Origin: Solwaraspora sp. WMMA2065
GTDB lineage: Bacteria > Actinomycetota > Actinomycetes > Mycobacteriales > Micromonosporaceae
Reading direction: 5' to 3'
Assembly: GCF_030345075.1 (NCBI RefSeq)
Contig: NZ_CP128361.1
Coordinates: 2,046,001-2,110,000, forward strand
Length of the DNA: 64,000 nucleotides
This document shows positions 62,836 through 64,000 of this stretch, piece after piece. Every line of letters starts with the position of its first letter. Position 1 is the first letter of the stretch. Under the pieces are notes generated by a model. That model was not told where the DNA came from. It saw only the letters and a program-made list of their open reading frames with translations, and made no database searches. The translations under genes and the position numbers were made by a program.

Positions 62836-63597
62836 ATGGACCTCGGCCTCGAAAACCGGGTGTACGTGCTCACCGGCGCGTCCCGTGGACTCGGCTACGC
62901 CACCGCCGCCTGTCTGGTCGCCGACGGAGCACGGGTGGTGCTCGCCGCCCGGGACGCCGCCGGGCTGACGGCGGCGGCACACCGCCTCGGCGGCCCGCGG
63001 CAGGCGATCGCGGTCAGCGCCGACCTGGCCGAGCCGGACTGCGCGGCACGCCTGGTCGCGACGGCCCAGGAGCACTTCGGCCGGATCGACGGCGCGTTGA
63101 TCTCGGTCGGCGGGCCGAAACCCGGTCCCAGCCACGCGGTCAGCGACGAACAGTGGCGGGCGGCCTTCGACACCGTGTTCGTCGGCACGGTACGGGCGGT
63201 ACGGGCCGTCGCCGACGCGCTACCCGCCGGCGGTGCGGTCGCCGTGGTGCTGTCGACGTCGGCCCGGATGCCACTGCCCGGCCTGGGCATCTCCAACGGG
63301 CTGCGGCCCGGTCTCGCGGCGGTCGCCAAGGAGCTCGCCGACGGCTACGCCGGCCGGGGCGTCCGGGTGGTCAGCCTGCTGCCGGGCCGGATCATGACCG
63401 ACCGCAACGTGGAGCTCTTCGCCGCGAGCGACGATCCCCAGCAGGCCCGGGCCGAGGCGGAAGCGGACATCCCACTCGGTCGGCTGGGCGAGCCGGAGGA
63501 GTTCGGGCGGGTGGCGGCGTTCGTGCTGTCCCCGGCCGCGAGCTATCTGACCGGAATCACGCTGCCCGTCGACGGCGGCGCGCTGCCCTGCCCCTGA
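62836..63597 (+). CDS. atypical SDR family protein
   Basis: A 253-residue short-chain dehydrogenase fold with TGASRGLG (13-20), ISVGGP near 93 and PVDGGALP at the end. The usual catalytic Tyr-x3-Lys is replaced: the segment reads STSARMPLPGLGISNGLRPG, where Ser/Asn and Arg take the Tyr and Lys places. This belongs to a divergent SDR group with uncertain catalysis. It may not be an oxidoreductase. Confidence 0.85.
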   Translation: MDLGLENRVYVLTGASRGLGYATAACLVADGARVVLAARDAAGLTAAAHRLGGPRQAIAVSADLAEPDCAARLVATAQEHFGRIDGALISVGGPKPGPSHAVSDEQWRAAFDTVFVGTVRAVRAVADALPAGGAVAVVLSTSARMPLPGLGISNGLRPGLAAVAKELADGYAGRGVRVVSLLPGRIMTDRNVELFAASDDPQQARAEAEADIPLGRLGEPEEFGRVAAFVLSPAASYLTGITLPVDGGALPCP

Positions 63598-63610
63598 ACG
63601 GCTTTTCGGC

Positions 63611-64000
63611 GTGTCCACCGACCGGGCCACGATGGCGCAGCTGCTGGCCGACGCTGTCGGCCGTACCCTGCCCGACGTCGTCGGACCCGATCTCGACGTG
63701 CTGTTCTGCGGAATCAATCCGAGCCTGTACTCCGCTGCCGTCGGCCACCACTTCGCCCGCCCGGGCAACCGGTTCTGGCCGACGCTGCACCGGTCCGGTT
63801 TCACGCCCCGGCGGCTCGACCCCAGCGAAGATCATCTGCTGCCCGGGTTCGGGCTGGGCGTGACGAACCTGGTCGCCAGGGCGACGGCGCGGGCCGACGA
63901 ACTCACGCCGCCGGAGCTGGTCGCCGGAGGCGCGCGGCTCGTCCGGCTGGCCGCCGCGTGCCGACCCCGGTGGATCGCCGTGGTCGGGGTGACCGCCTAC
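63611..64000 (+). CDS. mug: G/U mismatch-specific DNA glycosylase (Mug), cut by window end
   Basis: The first 130 codons of a Mug-type uracil-DNA glycosylase run to the window edge. Marks are DLDVLFCGINPSLYSAAVGH with the catalytic-region Asn in GINP, HHFARPGNRFWPTLHRSGF and GLGVTNLVARATARADEL. It removes uracil or ethenocytosine opposite guanine. GTG at 63611 is used; an ATG seven codons later is possible. No strong ribosome site is seen. Confidence 0.9.
   Translation, partial: MSTDRATMAQLLADAVGRTLPDVVGPDLDVLFCGINPSLYSAAVGHHFARPGNRFWPTLHRSGFTPRRLDPSEDHLLPGFGLGVTNLVARATARADELTPPELVAGGARLVRLAAACRPRWIAVVGVTAY

Overview
The window is GC-rich DNA (about 70% by eye) with frequent GTG starts, 4-base ATGA/GTGA overlaps and strong Shine-Dalgarno sites. 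Gene content (fabG-inhA-ferrochelatase order, an XRE/DUF397 pair, DUF3097, DUF2630, TIGR04222, PucR, secreted CBM2 proteins) indicates a filamentous actinobacterium, most likely of the Micromonosporaceae. The family assignment is inferred from gene content, not from a database search.

Layout. 0-4.4 kb: an Uma2-type protein and an aminotransferase/CoA-acylating semialdehyde dehydrogenase operon for beta-amino acid breakdown. 4.5-7.4 kb: a divergent MurD-type ligase / MurL-type epimerase pair, suggesting that D-Glu enters peptidoglycan by epimerisation of a UDP-MurNAc-L-Ala-L-Glu intermediate. 7.5-13.4 kb: a sulfane-sulfur stress regulon (SulP transporter, rhodanese proteins, metallo-beta-lactamase-fold proteins, peroxiredoxin, CstR-like repressor) with three matching ATACCCC-GGGGTAT operators. 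13.4-22 kb: PucR regulator, TrmH-type methyltransferase, SPFH/NfeD pair, serine hydrolase, DUF3097 and hypotheticals. 22-25.4 kb: fabG-inhA-ferrochelatase-HAD operon. 25.4-26.2 kb: acyltransferase remnant, a hairpin-covered tiny ORF and a 28-residue membrane peptide. 26.2-31.8 kb: MoxR-DUF58-VWA operon and PH-domain membrane proteins. 31.8-36.1 kb: patchy accessory DNA with gene fragments, an XRE/DUF397 pair, an MFS exporter and an SDR.

36-55.3 kb is rich in carbohydrate and stress genes. It holds a frameshifted secreted GH2 enzyme under a LacI regulator, an FlK-like thioesterase with an MBL hydrolase, an NsrR-like Rrf2 regulator facing flavohemoglobin, an internally deleted sirtuin, a lower-GC island, a PfkB kinase, an AA10 LPMO with CBM2, asparagine synthetase, an M24 peptidase, and a pullulanase gene broken by an IS200-like element. 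55.3-60.4 kb is the aconitase locus with an AcnR-like TetR gene; acnA and the TetR gene share a 17-base operator-like word. 60.5-62.8 kb carries a three-gene unit: a TIGR04222-type membrane protein ending in a Gly/Cys tail, a DUF692 (MNIO) iron enzyme and a partner protein. This is the best candidate for an undescribed modification system. The window ends inside a Mug-type DNA glycosylase gene.

Several genes (PucR, CstR, NfeD, serine hydrolase, HAD, peptidase) carry short tandem duplications that run across their stop codons. This recurrent pattern is not explained by the genes themselves. No rRNA, tRNA or CRISPR array was recognised.
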